DNA from: Bilophila wadsworthia ATCC 49260
GTDB lineage: Bacteria > Desulfobacterota > Desulfovibrionia > Desulfovibrionales > Desulfovibrionaceae
NCBI RefSeq assembly: GCF_000701705.1
Contig: NZ_JNJP01000010.1
Location: 13,549 to 77,548, forward strand
Direction: 5' to 3'
Length of the DNA: 64,000 bases
The notes under the pieces were generated by a model that saw nothing but the letters and a program-made list of their open reading frames with translations, did not search any database and was not told the origin of the DNA. Each line of letters starts with the position of its first letter. Position 1 is the stretch's first letter. Made by a program: the position numbers and the translations under genes. Shown here one piece after another: positions 40,900-49,728 of the stretch.

Positions 40900-42167
40900 T
40901 ATCTGTCACTCACTTCCAGAACGTTGTTTGGGGGATAGAACGTTGCCCGGAGTGGGAATCCGGCGGCGTGGAGGCCTTCAAAAAGCTGAGTAACGGCGGC
41001 AACGAAGTTGCCTCGGAAGCTGGCGCTGGCCTGCATGTCGAGATCCGTGTCCGCGTTCCAAATGAGCTGCCAGGAAGCACGGCTTGCCCAGACATCCAGC
41101 TGCGTGCGCAGGCTTCCCTGCGAGAGGTGCCATTCGGGAAGGGAGACAGGCTCGGCAACGATGGTGACGGCTGGAGAGGCCGGGATGGACGTGGCCTCAA
41201 CTTTCGGCGTTGCCGGGGGGGCAGGCGTATTGGTCGTGGCCGGAGCAGACTTTGATGTCGCTGCGGCATCGGCCAGGGCCGTAGCCACGAGGGGAGATTC
41301 AGGCTGGGAGGGGGCCGTCGAGTTTGCCAGAGCCGGAGCGGACGGCGTTCCTTTTGGCGTAAAGGTGACGAGCCTGGCCTTGGCGTTGATGTCGACTGTG
41401 GAGTCGGTGGCCGTGGCCATGTCCATGAGAGCTTTTCGCCATGGGATATTTTTCGGGTATGGAACCTGCTTCTGGCGCAGTTCCGTCCCCTGGATGCTGT
41501 ACTGCCATTTGACGGGGATCACGGTCCGGACGGCGGTGATGATCGGCATCATCCGGGAATCTCCGGAGGTCTTCTCTTTGTGGGCCGTGGGTGTCTGGGG
41601 AACCGGCGTCTGCGGTGCTTCTGGGAGAGGCACCTCCTTTACTGCGGGAGCCGGTTCCGGAGTACGCGCGGGAGGCGTCACCACCGGTGTGCCCGGAACC
41701 GGCTCTTCCGGAGCTGAGACGGAAGCTGCTGGAGCCGCAGTCGTGGAGGGAAGACCGCCCATGAGCTTGCGGATCATGCTGAAGGCCGTGCCGTCCGAGG
41801 TTCTGATCTGGAGATACCCGGTAGGGGTGATCTCGCCGATAATTTCGTCGAGGACGTAGCCGATCCGGAGGCCGGAAGAAGAGTCTGAGGGGAAAATGGC
41901 GAAGCCGTGGCCACGGAGCTGGTCTTCGAGCGACGTGCCGAACTGACCCGGCACAGTCACGAGGGAAAGGCCTGTCTGACCGGCTGGGTAGCGACGTGAA
42001 AGTTCAAGTGCCGCCTGAGAGGCGAAACGTTCGGCGTCTGCCGGCCATGTTTCGCTCAGGGCGTCGGCAGTTTGGACGCCGGAGACCTCGCGGCTGCCGT
42101 GGAACGGGAACCCTGCACAGCCCGTGAGCAAAAGGAGGCAGACTCCAGTAACAAGAGTTCGTTTCAT
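40899..42167 (-). CDS. TrbH-PilL hybrid lipoprotein
   Basis: The 422-residue protein starts at 42167 (GGAAGGAAC upstream) with a lipoprotein signal (LLLLTGC, Cys15). Residues 20-130 (SRRYPAGQTGLSLV, LEDQLRGHGFAIF, RIGYVLDEIIGEI) follow the order of motifs in IncP TrbH. After a Pro/Ala-rich linker a middle block (PVKWQYSIQGTELRQ) follows, and the last 80 residues (TQLDVWASRASWQLIWN) match the TcpQ domain of PilL. It sits exactly between trbF and pilN, and no separate trbH or pilL exists. It may tie the channel to the pilus; that is inference. Confidence 0.75.
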   Translation of the reverse strand: MKRTLVTGVCLLLLTGCAGFPFHGSREVSGVQTADALSETWPADAERFASQAALELSRRYPAGQTGLSLVTVPGQFGTSLEDQLRGHGFAIFPSDSSSGLRIGYVLDEIIGEITPTGYLQIRTSDGTAFSMIRKLMGGLPSTTAAPAASVSAPEEPVPGTPVVTPPARTPEPAPAVKEVPLPEAPQTPVPQTPTAHKEKTSGDSRMMPIITAVRTVIPVKWQYSIQGTELRQKQVPYPKNIPWRKALMDMATATDSTVDINAKARLVTFTPKGTPSAPALANSTAPSQPESPLVATALADAAATSKSAPATTNTPAPPATPKVEATSIPASPAVTIVAEPVSLPEWHLSQGSLRTQLDVWASRASWQLIWNADTDLDMQASASFRGNFVAAVTQLFEGLHAAGFPLRATFYPPNNVLEVSDR

Positions 42168-42189
42168 GCAGTTCCTTCCTTCAGAGGAG

Positions 42190-42864
42190 TTAAAGTTGCT
42201 TTGACCAGTTGAAGTCGCGGATGAAGATGCCCAGGGGGTTCTTCCTGATCTGCTCTTCGGACGTGCGGTTTGTTGGAGGAACGACATGAACCATGAGCAG
42301 GGCTCTCATACGAAAGTCAGAAACTCTGACTCCCTGGCGATCCGTCACGGTCTCTCTCCAGTCGATCTGCCATGTTTCGTCTGACTGCTGGAGAACCGAA
42401 GTGATTTCTATGGAAACGAGTTCTTTTTCGGCACGCCGGAAAGGATTGTTGGCCTCATCGTTCATGTATTCGTTCATCTTGACGGTCGCGGCATCTTCAG
42501 CATTCAGATGGGCGTAGATTCTGAAAACGGCATTGCGCTGGACTGTGACGTCCGGCGTAACCATGCGGGCATCGTTGATGAAGGAAGCGAGCGTAGCTTG
42601 GATGACGCGGGAATCGACGGGGGCGGCCTTGTCGGCAACGGAAACGGCAAGCGGTTGACCGAGTTTGTCCACTTTGATCACGAAGGGAATGTATTTTGCT
42701 TGTATGGCGACGTAGATGATGCCAGCAACACAACCTAGCACAGTGAGCATGGAGACGATCCCCACGATCTGCCACATCAACCGTGAGAAAAACATGGCGC
42801 TTTCCCGCGAGTTGTGGTTGTACCGGGCGTTCAGGTAAGGAGAGTCTTCCGGTTTTTTCTTCAT
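42190..42864 (-). CDS. trbF: TrbF (VirB8-like) channel protein
   Basis: The 224-residue protein has an N-terminal cytoplasmic part (NARYNHNSRESAMFFSRLMWQ), a membrane helix near 33-56 and a periplasmic VirB8-like domain with WQIDWRETVTDRQG. It overlaps trbE by 4 bp. In IncP trbG would follow; here the pil operon begins instead. Confidence 0.93.
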   Translation of the reverse strand: MKKKPEDSPYLNARYNHNSRESAMFFSRLMWQIVGIVSMLTVLGCVAGIIYVAIQAKYIPFVIKVDKLGQPLAVSVADKAAPVDSRVIQATLASFINDARMVTPDVTVQRNAVFRIYAHLNAEDAATVKMNEYMNDEANNPFRRAEKELVSIEITSVLQQSDETWQIDWRETVTDRQGVRVSDFRMRALLMVHVVPPTNRTSEEQIRKNPLGIFIRDFNWSKQL

Positions 42865-45398
42865 GACGCACTCGCATAATCGTTTAGTGACAGGCCCCGT
42901 TCACGGAGCCACTGATCAATCCATTGCTCGCCGTACTGTTTTTCAAGCTGCATGATGTGTTGCACGGATTCGCGATCCGAGACGCCGACGAAGGACATGG
43001 CAAGCGGGCCTATCGCAAAACTGAAGAGCCGGCTTCCTTGCTCGGAAACCAGGTAGTATTCATTTTTGGGGACAGCCGAGGAGATGATTTCGATCTGGCG
43101 GCTGTTCAGCCCCATTTTCGTGTAAAATTCGGCGAACCCCTCGTTTCTGGCGTAGATGTTCGGCAGATAGATCTTGGTGGCCGTCGATTCGACGATCACA
43201 TCGAGGATGGAGGAGTTGAAGGCATCCGAAAGGCTCTGCGTGGCCATGAAAATGGAGCAATTTTTCTTTCGGTTGACTTTGAACCATTCCCGTATCTTTT
43301 CGCGGAACACGGGATGACCGAGCAGTATCCATGCCTCATCCAGAAAGATCCAGGCTGGTTGGCCTTTAAGAGCCATTTCAATCCTGCGGAACAGATAGAG
43401 AAGGATGGGGAGAGCCCATTTGTCTCCCATGTTCATCAATTCCTCGTTTTCGAAGACGGTAAAGGGAGACAGGGCAAGACCGTCGCTTTCCGCATCAAGC
43501 AATTCTCCCATGGGACCATCAATGGTGTAGGCCTGCATGGCTTCTTTGATACGGGGTACGTCGATAAGACCGACGAAATCGGACAGCCGTCGGTTCTCTC
43601 TGTCCTGGGACATGAGAGTCAGGGTTTTTGCGATCTTATTTCTCTCGCCGGGACCGGTTTCGACTCCGTTCAGGGAAAGGATGGTTTCGATCCATTCCTG
43701 CGCCCAGGCGATGTCTGAGCGCGTATCCAGAAACTGAAGAGGACAAAATTGGAGTTTGTCCGAATCTGAGGCAATCGCGAAATGCAGCCCCCCGCAGGCC
43801 TTTGTCAGAGGGTACAGGGAATATCCCTTGTCAAAGGCAAAGATCTGCATTCCTTTGTACCGGCGTAGCTGGGCAATGAGCAGGGCGAGAGCCGTGGATT
43901 TGCCCGCGCCTGTGGGGCCGATCATGAGGGTATGGCCGAGATCGCGCACATGGAGATTAAGGCGGAATGGACTGTTGCCGGTCGTGACGCAGTACATGAG
44001 CGCGGGGGAGCCTTCAGGATAGAGAGGGCATGGGGCATAATCGCTTCCTGTCCAGATCGTGTTTGTGGGAAGCATGTCCGCGAGATTCTGGGTCGTTATC
44101 AGAGGACGGCGGACATTTTCATTGCCGTGACCTGGGAGGGAGCCGAAGAACGCATCCAAAGTGTTGATGCTTTCGGTTCTGGAGGCGAATCCGAGGTTGC
44201 GTATGGCCTTGTCCAGGCGCAGAGCGGCTGCTTCCACGGCCTGTCTGTCTTCGTCCATCAGCACGACGACGCTGGTGTAATAGCCGGCTCCAACTCTACG
44301 GCTTTTGATCCGTGTAATGGCGTCTTCCGCGTCTTCCGTCATGTTGACGGCATCCTGATCCAGTCTGGGATTGGGCTTTTCGAGGAGATAATCAAACAGT
44401 CCCTGCTGCTTTTGCTGCCATTTTCTGACAAACACATTCATGTGCGAAGTGGCTGCGGGCGAGTCAAGGAAGATAAAGCGGTTCGACCAGCGGTACTCCA
44501 TATCGAAATCCGTCAGCAGCGAAAGCATTCCAGGGTATGACTCCATGGGAAATCCTTCTATGGCGACGACCTGGATGTGCTTGCGGCCTATTCTGGGGAC
44601 GATACCTCCCCACAGTTCTTGCCCGCCGAGGAGCATGTCCAGATAGACGGGACAGGAAGGGAGACGGACGGGTTGCGATTCTCCGGTGATGCAACGCTGC
44701 AAATGGGAGAGGAACTCATCATAATATTCGGTAGTGCTGCCTTCATTTTGGTAGGCGTGAGCGTGAAGCCGGGTGAGCGAAAGGACGGTGGAAAGACGGT
44801 TTTCAAGGCTCTTTAGATCCTTTTTGAAGCCCGTCAGAATCTTTTGCCCGCGTTCCTTGGCGGATGTCGGGGCCTGAGCGTCATCGAACATGAGATCGAC
44901 GAACTTCGCCTGCGCCAGCATCGGCGGGAACCATGTGACGGTCAGGACGGAGTACCCCTCATACATGACCCCTCTTTCTTCAAAAAAGTGACGGCGTTCT
45001 GTGTCTATGGCCCTCGATATGGGATCGGGAAAATGGGAAAGATCCGGGGAAGGATACTTTGGGGCGGGAGAACGGACGGCATCAACATGGATCATCCAGC
45101 CATTGCCCAATTCCGTAAGAGCGGCATTAAGGAGTTCGGCGTCGAATTCCTGTTGCCGTTCGGTATGGCTTTCTTTGTCATTTCCCGTATAGACATAGGC
45201 GGCCATCAGCGAGCCGTTCTTGCACAGGATGATGCCGTCGTCGATCATGGAGCCGTAGTTGAGCAGGTCCGCGACGCCGGCTTGCTTCGAGCGATGTCGC
45301 TTGAGCGTCCGGGCTTCATTGGCCTGTTTGATGCCCCGGATGAGCAGAGCAAACAGCAGCAGGCCGAGAAGCGAGATGGCAACGATTAAAAAAATCAT
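42861..45398 (-). CDS. trbE: TrbE (VirB4-like) transport ATPase
   Basis: The 845-residue ATPase has an N-terminal membrane helix (residues 2-22), the CagE/VirB4 domain, Walker A GPTGAGKSTALALL, and a C-terminal FLDEAWILLGHPVFREKI segment. It powers assembly of the mating channel and pilus. Size and neighbours agree with IncP TrbE (852 residues). Confidence 0.95.
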   Translation of the reverse strand: MIFLIVAISLLGLLLFALLIRGIKQANEARTLKRHRSKQAGVADLLNYGSMIDDGIILCKNGSLMAAYVYTGNDKESHTERQQEFDAELLNAALTELGNGWMIHVDAVRSPAPKYPSPDLSHFPDPISRAIDTERRHFFEERGVMYEGYSVLTVTWFPPMLAQAKFVDLMFDDAQAPTSAKERGQKILTGFKKDLKSLENRLSTVLSLTRLHAHAYQNEGSTTEYYDEFLSHLQRCITGESQPVRLPSCPVYLDMLLGGQELWGGIVPRIGRKHIQVVAIEGFPMESYPGMLSLLTDFDMEYRWSNRFIFLDSPAATSHMNVFVRKWQQKQQGLFDYLLEKPNPRLDQDAVNMTEDAEDAITRIKSRRVGAGYYTSVVVLMDEDRQAVEAAALRLDKAIRNLGFASRTESINTLDAFFGSLPGHGNENVRRPLITTQNLADMLPTNTIWTGSDYAPCPLYPEGSPALMYCVTTGNSPFRLNLHVRDLGHTLMIGPTGAGKSTALALLIAQLRRYKGMQIFAFDKGYSLYPLTKACGGLHFAIASDSDKLQFCPLQFLDTRSDIAWAQEWIETILSLNGVETGPGERNKIAKTLTLMSQDRENRRLSDFVGLIDVPRIKEAMQAYTIDGPMGELLDAESDGLALSPFTVFENEELMNMGDKWALPILLYLFRRIEMALKGQPAWIFLDEAWILLGHPVFREKIREWFKVNRKKNCSIFMATQSLSDAFNSSILDVIVESTATKIYLPNIYARNEGFAEFYTKMGLNSRQIEIISSAVPKNEYYLVSEQGSRLFSFAIGPLAMSFVGVSDRESVQHIMQLEKQYGEQWIDQWLRERGLSLNDYASAS

Positions 45399-45694
45399 TT
45401 GTAATTCCTGGTGTTCTCACGGAAGGGCGTGGACCTTGCGGGGTAATAGGCCGCATAGCGGATATGCCGCAGGTAGACGAAGCGCATGAGCGGGTCGGCC
45501 TTCGCCATCAGCCGGAGGACGAAAAGAGAAAAGACCCACAGCGTCAGTCCCGTCCAGAAAGCAACCCACTGTTGCGCGGAGATGACCAAAGCAAAGGCTA
45601 CGACTCCCGAAGAGATGATCAGTTCACGGTCGCAGCCGAGAAGAAGCGTCGGACGGGTGAGCGACTGGTGGATGGGAACGGTTCTGAGAGCCAT
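45395..45694 (-). CDS. trbD: TrbD (VirB3-like) membrane protein
   Basis: The 99-residue protein starts MALRTVPIHQSL, as in IncP TrbD, with GCDRELIISSGVVAFALVIS and the C-terminal FVYLRH...YYPARSTPFREN block that is highly conserved in the family. Two membrane helices lie near 28-60. The ATG at 45694 is chosen by this alignment; it lies one base after the trbC stop. Confidence 0.93.
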   Translation of the reverse strand: MALRTVPIHQSLTRPTLLLGCDRELIISSGVVAFALVISAQQWVAFWTGLTLWVFSLFVLRLMAKADPLMRFVYLRHIRYAAYYPARSTPFRENTRNYK

Positions 45695-45695
45695 G

Positions 45696-46049
45696 TCACA
45701 CCATCCTGACTGTTTCATGACCGTGGGCGATCAGCGCCCCTTTGCCGAAGAACTGCGCCTTGATGTTGGCTGCGCAGAGGACGATGGCCATGACCAGGAT
45801 GAGGAAGACGAACTGTCTGAAGAACCCCGGAAGGTCTCCGCCGAAGGCCAGAGTGAGCCCACAAACGACAAGGGCGATGCCCGAGATCGAAAAGGCGACG
45901 GGACCGGTCACGGAATCCTCAAGAGACTGAAGCCATGATTCGTAAGGCAGACCGCCGCCTGAGCCTGCGGAAGCCAGAGCGTCAGGGACGCAAATAACGA
46001 CCATCAGAGCGATCATGGTCGTCAGGGAAAGGAAGAGCTTGAGATTCAT
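45696..46049 (-). CDS. trbC: TrbC prepilin (VirB2-like)
   Basis: The 117-residue protein has a signal peptide ending PDALASAGS and two membrane helices near residues 52-75 and 80-105, the form of the TrbC/VirB2 conjugative pilin precursor. TraF at 5.6-6.1 kb is the expected maturation peptidase. It follows trbB. Confidence 0.9.
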   Translation of the reverse strand: MNLKLFLSLTTMIALMVVICVPDALASAGSGGGLPYESWLQSLEDSVTGPVAFSISGIALVVCGLTLAFGGDLPGFFRQFVFLILVMAIVLCAANIKAQFFGKGALIAHGHETVRMV

Positions 46050-46070
46050 GTTTCCTCCAATTATTGGTTT

Positions 46071-47030
46071 TTATGCAGTAAATTCACTAAGCTGATATTC
46101 TTGTTTCTGTATTGAATAGCCGTCCACGGCGAGGATTTCCCGAATCCTGCGACCTGACGGAGTCCTTTCAATGAAAACAAGGAACTGGACGGCTTCGCCG
46201 ATAACCTCCTCGACGCAGCGTGGAGCCGAGGGGCTTCGGGAAACGAGTCCACGGACGCGGGAGAGTCCCTGGAGCGCCGAGTTTGCGTGGACGGTTGAAA
46301 TGCCGCCGGAGTGGCCGGTATTCCAGGCATCCAGAAGGTCGAGAGCGGCTTCGTCACGAACTTCGCCGACATGGATGCGGGTAGGGCGAAACCTCAAGGT
46401 CTGCTTGAGGCATTTGGTCATTGAGACATCATCTGTAGTGTGGAAAAAGACGGCGTTGGGTGCGGTACACTGAATTTCGCGTGTGTCTTCGATGATTACA
46501 TGCCGCTCATCCGGGAACTGGCGCACCATCTCCGCGATAAGTGCGTTTGCGAGAGTCGTCTTGCCGGAACCGGTTCCCCCGACTACGAGAAGGTTCTGGT
46601 GCTCGGATACGACCATGCACAGGGCGTCTTTCTGGCGTTCCGTCAGAATTCCGGCTTCAACGTATTCATCAAGTGTGAAGACCCGGGAGGCCGGTTTGCG
46701 GATTGTGAAGGCCGGCGCGGACACGATGGGAGGCAGGGCTCCGGAGAAGCGAAAACCGCCTGGATATTCTCCATCGAGCTGGGGTTGTTCGTATGAGACA
46801 GTCTTTCCGAGAAGCGAGGCCAGCGTCCGGAAAAGGGATTCCGCCTTGTATGGCTCCAGAGTGCCGATGCACTTCATGGGCTCGCCGAATCGCTCTTGCC
46901 AGATGCGTCCGTCCGGGTTCAGCATGACTTCACAGGTCAATGCATCCGCCAGGGCGTCGTTCACTATTTTTCCTGCATGTGTTTGCAGGTTCCTAGCCCA
47001 GCGAGTCCGTGTCGTTTCCGTTGTTTCCAT
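46071..47030 (-). CDS. trbB: TrbB (VirB11-like) secretion ATPase
   Basis: From the ATG at 47030 (AGGATATTC upstream) the protein has 319 residues, almost exactly the IncP length. Walker A is GGTGSGKTTL near residue 150, followed by VIIEDTREIQC and RPTRIHVGEVRDEAALDLL. It is the first gene of the leftward trb operon. A start at 47123 would add an unrelated N-terminus and is not accepted. Confidence 0.94.
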   Translation of the reverse strand: METTETTRTRWARNLQTHAGKIVNDALADALTCEVMLNPDGRIWQERFGEPMKCIGTLEPYKAESLFRTLASLLGKTVSYEQPQLDGEYPGGFRFSGALPPIVSAPAFTIRKPASRVFTLDEYVEAGILTERQKDALCMVVSEHQNLLVVGGTGSGKTTLANALIAEMVRQFPDERHVIIEDTREIQCTAPNAVFFHTTDDVSMTKCLKQTLRFRPTRIHVGEVRDEAALDLLDAWNTGHSGGISTVHANSALQGLSRVRGLVSRSPSAPRCVEEVIGEAVQFLVFIERTPSGRRIREILAVDGYSIQKQEYQLSEFTA

Positions 47031-47139
47031 GAAGAATATCCTGTAATAAAAATTAGTTAAAAAATATAAATTAGTGGCATGGAACACAGTACATGGATGC
47101 CGAAAGACAGGAAGATCCAGCAATAAAAAGGAATATAAA

Positions 47140-47481
47140 ATGTGCCAAAATGATTTAATTCCTTTTCAACATATATATGAAGAATCAAAAAATATTTATA
47201 AATTGCTGTTTACATTAAATGGTGCTGCTATTGTTTCCTTAGTTACATTAATTGTTTCTTATGATAAAAATGATGTTTTAAAGGGGTTTGAAATTTTATC
47301 AGGTAATCTGTTTTGGTTTGTTTTGACTATTTTATTTTCTTTATGTATTATATTATGTATATATACATGTAAATTTTATATATGGGTTCGTCGTGATAGA
47401 ATTTATAGTCATAAGTTTGTTAAATACTATAATAATGCTATTATAGCTGGAATGTGGTCTGTTAATTTAATATTATTTTAA
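47140..47481 (+). CDS. AT-rich membrane protein, unknown (cargo pair B)
   Basis: The ATG at 47140 follows AAGGAATATAAA. The 113-residue product has a soluble start (MCQNDLIPFQHIYEESKN), then three or four membrane helices (about 22-42, 58-80 and 95-113). It is very AT-rich and runs divergent from trbB. A 40-residue single-span peptide faces it. It resembles cargo pair A at 32.1-32.7 kb in layout but not clearly in sequence. Confidence 0.65.
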   Translation: MCQNDLIPFQHIYEESKNIYKLLFTLNGAAIVSLVTLIVSYDKNDVLKGFEILSGNLFWFVLTILFSLCIILCIYTCKFYIWVRRDRIYSHKFVKYYNNAIIAGMWSVNLILF

Positions 47482-47537
47482 ATTTTATATATGGAATATC
47501 ATATTTATATTCTGTTTTGAAATATGGGATAACAATT

Positions 47538-47660
47538 CTATGATACCATAATATAAATTACATGTATAAGTGCTAAAAACATAATTATTGTTCCAATAAT
47601 TATATATGTAATAAGAAGATTTTCTTTTATAGAATTAAAAAATTTTTTAAGTATGTTCAT
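47538..47660 (-). CDS. 40-residue single-span membrane peptide (cargo pair B)
   Basis: The ATG at 47660 is preceded by AGGATG about 8 bp upstream. The frame encodes MNILKKFFNSIKEN and then an almost continuous hydrophobic helix to the stop. It is too short to be secure on its own, but the same arrangement (AT-rich plus-strand membrane gene facing a tiny minus-strand membrane protein with a Lys-rich start) occurs at 32,072-32,669. Confidence 0.45.
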   Translation of the reverse strand: MNILKKFFNSIKENLLITYIIIGTIIMFLALIHVIYIMVS

Positions 47661-47722
47661 AAAATTTCATCCTGTGAAGATCGAATTATTTAAAAGATCG
47701 AAGGATCTCCGTAAGGAGCATC

Positions 47723-47932
47723 CTAGGCGTCTTCCTGTTCGTCATCGTAGGCTTCAGCCGTCTTGCCGAGCAGAGCCGCCAGATCGGGGTTTTGCGTCAG
47801 GCAGAGAAACAGGATCGGCTTGCCATTGCCCTTCACGGTAAACAAAATGGAGCCCACGCCGTACTCTTCCATTCGTTCCAGGGCGGTATCGAAGGTGTCG
47901 CTGGAGTCCAGATCAAGAAACAGGTTGCTCAT
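47723..47932 (-). CDS. Small acidic unknown protein
   Basis: The ATG at 47932 has AAAGGAGAG upstream. The 69-residue product (MSNLFLDLDSSDTFDTALER onward) is acidic, ending DDEQEDA. It follows the replication-like gene by 19 bp and is probably in its operon. No family recognised. Confidence 0.6.
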   Translation of the reverse strand: MSNLFLDLDSSDTFDTALERMEEYGVGSILFTVKGNGKPILFLCLTQNPDLAALLGKTAEAYDDEQEDA

Positions 47933-47951
47933 GGCGATCTCTCCTTTGGCG

Positions 47952-49160
47952 TCAGACGGCGCAGGCTTGGCAACTGCGCAGCCAGCCGACAAGACTCATG
48001 GGTGACGACGTTCCGGACAGATAATCGCGGGCAAGGGAAACCAGACGAGCGAGATCTGGCTTTTGTCCTTTGCCTGACAAATAGTTGAGGTATGTCGTGA
48101 CGGGGACGCGCTGGCGTTCCGGCTCAGGCCAGAGCGCGATCAGTGCGTCCGCGTCTTGTGAGGGAGTAGGAGAGCTCGAAACGGTAGGCTGATTGAACCG
48201 CTTTTGCAGTTCCTCGATGCGGGCACGGTAGACTTCGGCTTGTCGTCTTTCTTCAGGAGTAAGAACCGGTTCCGCAGGCACGAGCTTCCCGAAAAAAGTC
48301 TTCTTCGGGCGGCGCATGAGAGGAGCCTTTTCAAACTGGCGGGTGTAGAGCCAGTTAGAGAGCTCAGGAGGATAGCCGTTGAGCCATCTGCTGTCCGTGA
48401 GTTTGTATTGCTCGACGATGCCGAGGAGCTTTTCGATGGGCGGCAGTTGCCTTGCGCGTCGCATCCGGCGATAGACGCGCAGGGCAAGCTGCCTGTTGCG
48501 GGGCATGGCCCAGGTAGCGGTTTGGGGCCATGCGGCCCACAATTGCTCGAACTCGTGCTCCGTTGGGCGGTGCAGTACATGGGTTGTCTGTGACGCACCA
48601 GTTCGAGACAAAGATGAAAAATCCCCCCTCCCTTGTACCCTCTGGGGTAAGGGAGCTGACCCCGGATGCCCGGTACGGTTGCGGCAAGAGGGAGATGAAG
48701 AGACCTCCTGAACCGGAAGGGGGGAAAGGGGGGTAATATCTTGTTTCTTATTTACTCTTATATCATGCGAAAATTTTTCGTGTGCTCCTCGTGCTGAAGC
48801 ATTGCTGGAAGTTTGCATGTCGTGCGTGGGGATGCCGAGCTTTCTGAGCAGAGCGAGCAGGTGTTCTGAGAGCAGCAGGTAGTAGATATTACGGCCCGTC
48901 TTCTCGTCTTTCCTGACCGCGATGTAGCCCGTCCGCGTCAGCTCTGCGATATAGTTTTGGACCGAACGGACCGTCGTTTTGCACAGGAGCGCCAGCGTGC
49001 TTTGTGTCGGGTAGCAGTGATCCTTGTCGCCGCAAAAGTCGAAAAGCATCTCATAGAGATAGGAGGCGTTACCGGAAACGGAGGGATCTCTCCTGATGAA
49101 AGTCGGTAAAAATTTATCCCTGACATGCAAAAACAGACTCTTTGGAGTAAAAGTTCTCAT
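47952..49160 (-). CDS. Winged-helix replication-initiator-like protein
   Basis: The 402-residue protein has an N-terminal winged-helix domain (residues 5-110; NASYLYEMLFDFCGDKDHCY, then TQSTLALLCKTTVRSVQNYI), as in many plasmid and phage replication initiators and primosome-like proteins. The middle is disordered, and the C-terminal half is helical (FEQLWAAWPQTA). The domain also occurs in plain regulators, so the replication role is tentative. It is supported by parA in the element and by a probable antisense RNA just upstream. Confidence 0.6.
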   Translation of the reverse strand: MRTFTPKSLFLHVRDKFLPTFIRRDPSVSGNASYLYEMLFDFCGDKDHCYPTQSTLALLCKTTVRSVQNYIAELTRTGYIAVRKDEKTGRNIYYLLLSEHLLALLRKLGIPTHDMQTSSNASARGAHEKFSHDIRVNKKQDITPLSPLPVQEVSSSPSCRNRTGHPGSAPLPQRVQGRGDFSSLSRTGASQTTHVLHRPTEHEFEQLWAAWPQTATWAMPRNRQLALRVYRRMRRARQLPPIEKLLGIVEQYKLTDSRWLNGYPPELSNWLYTRQFEKAPLMRRPKKTFFGKLVPAEPVLTPEERRQAEVYRARIEELQKRFNQPTVSSSPTPSQDADALIALWPEPERQRVPVTTYLNYLSGKGQKPDLARLVSLARDYLSGTSSPMSLVGWLRSCQACAV

Positions 49161-49214
49161 ATTTCCGCTACCTTGTGGGTTGCAGAAAAAAGAGAATAAC
49201 CAAGCCCCCCTAGC

Positions 49215-49243
49215 TTGACGCCGGAAGCGAGTCGGGATAAAGT
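49215..49243 (+). promoter_or_regulatory. Promoter of the candidate small RNA
   Basis: TTGACG, 17-bp spacer, TAAAGT. It overlaps the start of a hairpin (AAAGTCA/TGACTTT, about 49239-49267). Confidence 0.45.
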
Positions 49244-49248
49244 CAGTT

Positions 49249-49325
49249 CACGGTGAGTTGACTTTTCCCGTTGAGGGATTTGGGGCCGGTGTCTGTTGGT
49301 AGCAGATGCCGGTCTTCTCTTTTTT
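49249..49325 (+). ncRNA. Candidate antisense small RNA opposite the replication-gene leader
   Basis: A good sigma70-type promoter on the plus strand, TTGACG (49215-49220), 17 bp, TAAAGT (49238-49243), predicts a start near 49250. An intrinsic terminator (stem 49285-49295 with 49303-49313, then CTTCTCTTTTTT) predicts an end near 49325. No plus-strand gene lies between them. The predicted RNA of about 75 bases would be antisense to the mRNA entering the replication-like gene, like plasmid copy-control RNAs. Confidence 0.5.
49285..49322 (+). terminator. Intrinsic terminator of the candidate small RNA
   Basis: An 11-bp stem with G-U pairs and a 7-base loop is followed by a U-rich tract on the plus strand only. 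Confidence 0.65.
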
Positions 49326-49354
49326 CCTGGTTAGTTCATCGGTTCATTCCTTAG

Positions 49355-49624
49355 TTACGCAAGGCCAAGAGCGCGGGCTTCACGATCCAGTAGGAGTTGC
49401 TGGCGTGCGGACAAAAGGTGGCGATACACGAGGCCATAACGAATGAGCGCCCGCACCCTGATCGGGATTGTGTGGGGGGTGTATCCGGAGCGTTCCCACT
49501 CTTCGTCAAAAAGACGGAAATACGTTTCTTTCATATGTGGGTCTCTTGTGTTCATTATCCGATCTAAAATCAGCCGTTCTCCTTTTTTGGGAGCGGCAGT
49601 CGAGGTGGATTTCTTCCTGGACAT
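49355..49624 (-). CDS. Unknown small protein, module copy 1
   Basis: The 89-residue basic protein starts MSRKKSTSTAAPKKGERLIL, with AGGAG upstream. It is a paralogue of the protein at 51642-51845: both have a Lys/Ala-rich start, GERLxLDxxxNTxDP, a FRxxDEE block and a YRH near the end. It may be a small DNA-binding protein. Its upstream spacer is also duplicated. Confidence 0.6.
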   Translation of the reverse strand: MSRKKSTSTAAPKKGERLILDRIMNTRDPHMKETYFRLFDEEWERSGYTPHTIPIRVRALIRYGLVYRHLLSARQQLLLDREARALGLA

Positions 49625-49645
49625 TTTCTACTCCTTTTGCTTTTG

Positions 49646-49728
49646 CTGACTGGTTGCTCGTCAGGGGTGGGCCACCCGGCCACCCGACCACCCGACGCAG
49701 GGCGTTTCGCTTTGTCAGTTTTTCAGCT
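49646..49728. repeat. GC-rich spacer repeat, copy 1
   Basis: The stretch CTGACTGGTTGCTCGTCAG followed by GGGTGGGCCACCC and GCAGGGCGTTTCGC is nearly identical to 51871-51945; this copy has an extra 8-bp CACCCGAC. Both hairpin-forming copies lie between the paralogous membrane and basic protein genes. It may be an mRNA structure that tunes the second gene. Confidence 0.7.
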
